In this document: positions 6,109 to 7,651 of the stretch, piece by piece
How the letters are laid out: each line of letters starts with the position of its first letter
How positions within the stretch are numbered: the first letter of the stretch is position 1
NCBI GenBank assembly: GCA_947062645.1
Contig: CAMSQT010000049.1
Span: 1 to 7,651 of the forward strand
DNA length: 7,651 nucleotides
Source of the DNA: an uncultured Clostridium sp.
GTDB lineage: Bacteria > Bacillota > Clostridia > TANB77 > CAG-508
Direction of reading: 5' to 3'
The notes under the pieces: generated by a model
The model's input: the letters and a program-made list of their open reading frames with translations, nothing else
Told to the model about the DNA's origin: nothing
The model's database searches: none
Position numbers and translations under genes: made by a program

Positions 6109-7651
6109 TTAAATTTTAAGGAAAAAATAGCAAATACAATCGAAAAAATAATTAACATAGATACTAAAGAGTTAGAAGGATATATTGAAACACCAAAAGA
6201 TAGCCAAAATGGAGATTATGCCTTTCCATGTTTTCGTCTTGCTAAAAGCTTACAAAAAGCACCAACACAAATTGCAACTGAAATAAAAGAAAAAATAGAA
6301 ATAGATTCTAAAATCATAGAAAAAGTAGAAGTAGTAGGAGGTTATTTAAACTTCTATATCAATAAATTAGAACTGATTAAAGAAGTAATACAACAAAAAG
6401 AAATAGACCAAGAATATGGAAAATCTAAAACAATAGTAATTGACTACTCTTCACCCAATATTGCAAAACCATTTCATATCGGACATTTACGCTCAACAGT
6501 AATAGGAGGAGCCTTATACAATATTTACAAGTATTTAGGTTATCATACAGTAGGAATCAACCACCTAGGAGACTATGGTACCCAATTTGGAAAATTAATT
6601 GAAGGCTATAAACTATGGGGAGAAGAATATAACATAGAAAAAGACCCAATCAATGAATTAACAAAAATCTATATTCGAATAAACGACGCTTGCAAAAATG
6701 AAGAAGAAGTACTAAACCGTGCAAGAGACAACTTTAAAAAATTAGAAGAAGGTGACCCTTACTGCACTGAAATTTGGGAAAAATTTAAAACTTTAAGTTT
6801 GCAAGAATTCCAAAAAGTATATGACTTATTAGGGAGTCACTTTGACTCTTGGAACCGGAGAAGCCTTCTATTCTGACAAAATGCCAGAAGTAATTGAAAT
6901 ACTAGAAAAAACCGGGAAAATAGAAGAATCACAAGGTGCAAGAATCATCGACTTAGAAGACCAAGGCATCAACACACCATGTATTATCGAAAAATCAAAT
7001 GGTTCAACCACATATGCAACAAGAGACCTAGCAGCGATTCTTTATCGAGCAAGAACCTATAACTTTGATAAAGCCTTATACCTAACTTCCTATGAACAAG
7101 TATTACACTTTAAACAAGTATTTGAAGTAGCAAAACTATTAGGATTAGACGAAAAATACATAAAAGGATTAACACATATTCCTTTTGGGATGGTATTATT
7201 ACCAACTGGGAAGATGTCAACCAGAGAAGGAAATATCATAAAACTAGAAGAACTATTACAAGAAGCAATAACAAGAGCAAAGAAAATCATAGAAGAAAAA
7301 AATCCAGAGTTAGAAAACAAAGAAGAAGTTGCTAAAAAAGTAGGTATAGGAGCTGTAATCTTTAATGATTTAGCCAATAGTAGAATTAAAGACGAAATAT
7401 TTGACTGGGATCAAATCTTAAATTTCCAAGGAGAAACCCGGACCATATATTCAATATACCTATGTAAGAACCAAAAGCGTATTAGAAAAAGCAGGATATG
7501 AACCAAAAATGGAAGAAGTAAAGGAAGAAAAATTATTAGACGAATATTCTTTAAACATTGTAAAATTGATTTATAATTTCCAAGACATATTAGTACAAGT
7601 AACACAAAAAGATGAGCCATCTATTTTGTCAAGATACTTGTTAGACTTAGC
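6106..7651 (+). CDS. argS: Arginyl-tRNA synthetase (3' truncated), with two in-frame CGG +1 frameshifts
   Basis: Charges tRNA-Arg in the cytoplasm; class I synthetase. Joining 6106-6855, 6857-7438 and 7440-7651 gives 514 residues, running off the contig in ...EPSILSRYLLDLA. About 40-60 residues of the C-terminal DALR anticodon-binding domain should be missing, given a family length of about 550-580. Seen: an N-terminal tRNA-recognition domain ending near GDYAFPCF, HIGH at 124-127 (PFHIGHLRST), a KMSKS-like KMSTR at 369-373, and the DALR start GPYIQYTYVRTKS after residue 444. Both breaks split conserved blocks before glycine: FDSWN-GEAFYSDKMPEV and QGET-GPYIQYTYVR. CGT, CGC and CGA codons within this gene read as ordinary Arg; the Arg in the HIGHLRS motif is CGC. 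The enzyme that supplies all Arg codons thus itself depends on the CGG event twice. Confidence 0.93.
6856..6859 (+). other. In-frame CGG +1 shift site 4 (argS): CGGA read as Gly251
   Basis: Frame 0 is TCT TGG AAC CGG AGA AGC CTT CTA TTC TGA; skipping C6856 gives TGG AAC GGA GAA GCC TTC TAT TCT GAC, the FDSWNGEAFYSD block of ArgRS. The P-site Asn tRNA (AAC) could not re-pair with ACC. A small GAGTC/GACTC hairpin (6834-6848) is nearby but is not found at the other sites. Confidence 0.85.
7439..7442 (+). other. In-frame CGG +1 shift site 5 (argS): CGGA read as Gly445
   Basis: In the frame set by site 4 the codons are GGA GAA ACC CGG ACC ATA TAT; skipping C7439 gives GAA ACC GGA CCA TAT ATT CAA TAT, the conserved ETGPYIQY of ArgRS. 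An AAGGAG run ends about six bases upstream, which could stimulate shifting as in prfB, but only some of the sites have one. Confidence 0.85.

Noticed and set aside
6834..6848. Hairpin GAGTC/GACTC upstream of site 4 as a frameshift stimulator
   Set aside because: Only 5 bp, located upstream rather than downstream, and absent from the other four sites.
7428..7433. Shine-Dalgarno-like AAGGAG upstream of site 5 (and AAGGA before site 2) as a prfB-like stimulator
   Set aside because: Not present at sites 1, 3 and 4, and such purine runs are common in this AT-rich coding sequence.
2131..7442. Explaining the five breaks as sequencing or assembly errors
   Set aside because: All five are the same +1 type and all fall where they create an in-frame CGG before a conserved Gly. 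Out-of-frame CGG, including CCGG at 5746-5749 and 6912-6915, has no insertion. A chemistry-driven error would not respect reading frame. Raw reads are still needed for proof.
1492..7651. Calling cysS, galE and argS pseudogenes
   Set aside because: Two of them are essential synthetases. All three keep complete active sites, normal length, promoters or ribosome binding sites and no other lesions. Random decay would give mixed indels and stops.

Overview
The window looks like a metagenome-derived contig from an AT-rich, peptidoglycan-making bacterium, most likely a low-GC Bacillota (Clostridia/Bacilli-like). The reasons are strong AGGAGG-type ribosome binding sites, sigma-A type promoters, heavy AGA use for Arg, a class A penicillin-binding protein, and bacterial CysRS, GalE and ArgRS. 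TGA is a normal stop here (end of galE). The first 38 bases are Illumina adapter, so the contig really begins at about base 39.

Layout, all on the + strand: (1) C-terminal part of a class A PBP, 39-1396; (2) a short leader with two mutually exclusive hairpins, 1425-1480; (3) cysS, 1492-2881; (4) a perfect dyad and a consensus promoter, then a two-gene AAA-ATPase + TOPRIM-like cassette resembling anti-phage ATPase/nuclease pairs, 3018-4881; (5) galE, 4904-5925, whose stop codon lies in a terminator stem; (6) a 180-base gap with a perfect TTGACA-17-TATAAT promoter; (7) argS, 6106 to the window end.

The main result is in the three housekeeping genes cysS, galE and argS. Each is broken into +0/+1 reading-frame pieces, five breaks in all, and every break is the same. 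An in-frame CGG codon stands where the protein family has a conserved glycine, and reading resumes one base later with GGA or GGC (Gly). Reading each CGGN as one glycine restores complete enzymes: CysRS 462 aa, GalE 339 aa, and ArgRS to the window edge. CGG occurs in frame nowhere else. The other eight CGG trinucleotides in coding sequence are out of frame (such as acc|ggc) and cause no break. CGT, CGC and CGA all occur as ordinary Arg codons. This suggests a lineage in which CGG has lost its Arg tRNA and works as a +1 frameshift, or quadruplet CGGN=Gly, signal. The logic parallels the AGGY=Gly frameshifts of Perkinsus mitochondrial cox1. Five identical, frame-specific events are hard to explain by sequencing error or decay.

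The PBP fragment and the ATPase/TOPRIM cassette contain no in-frame CGG and read through without breaks.
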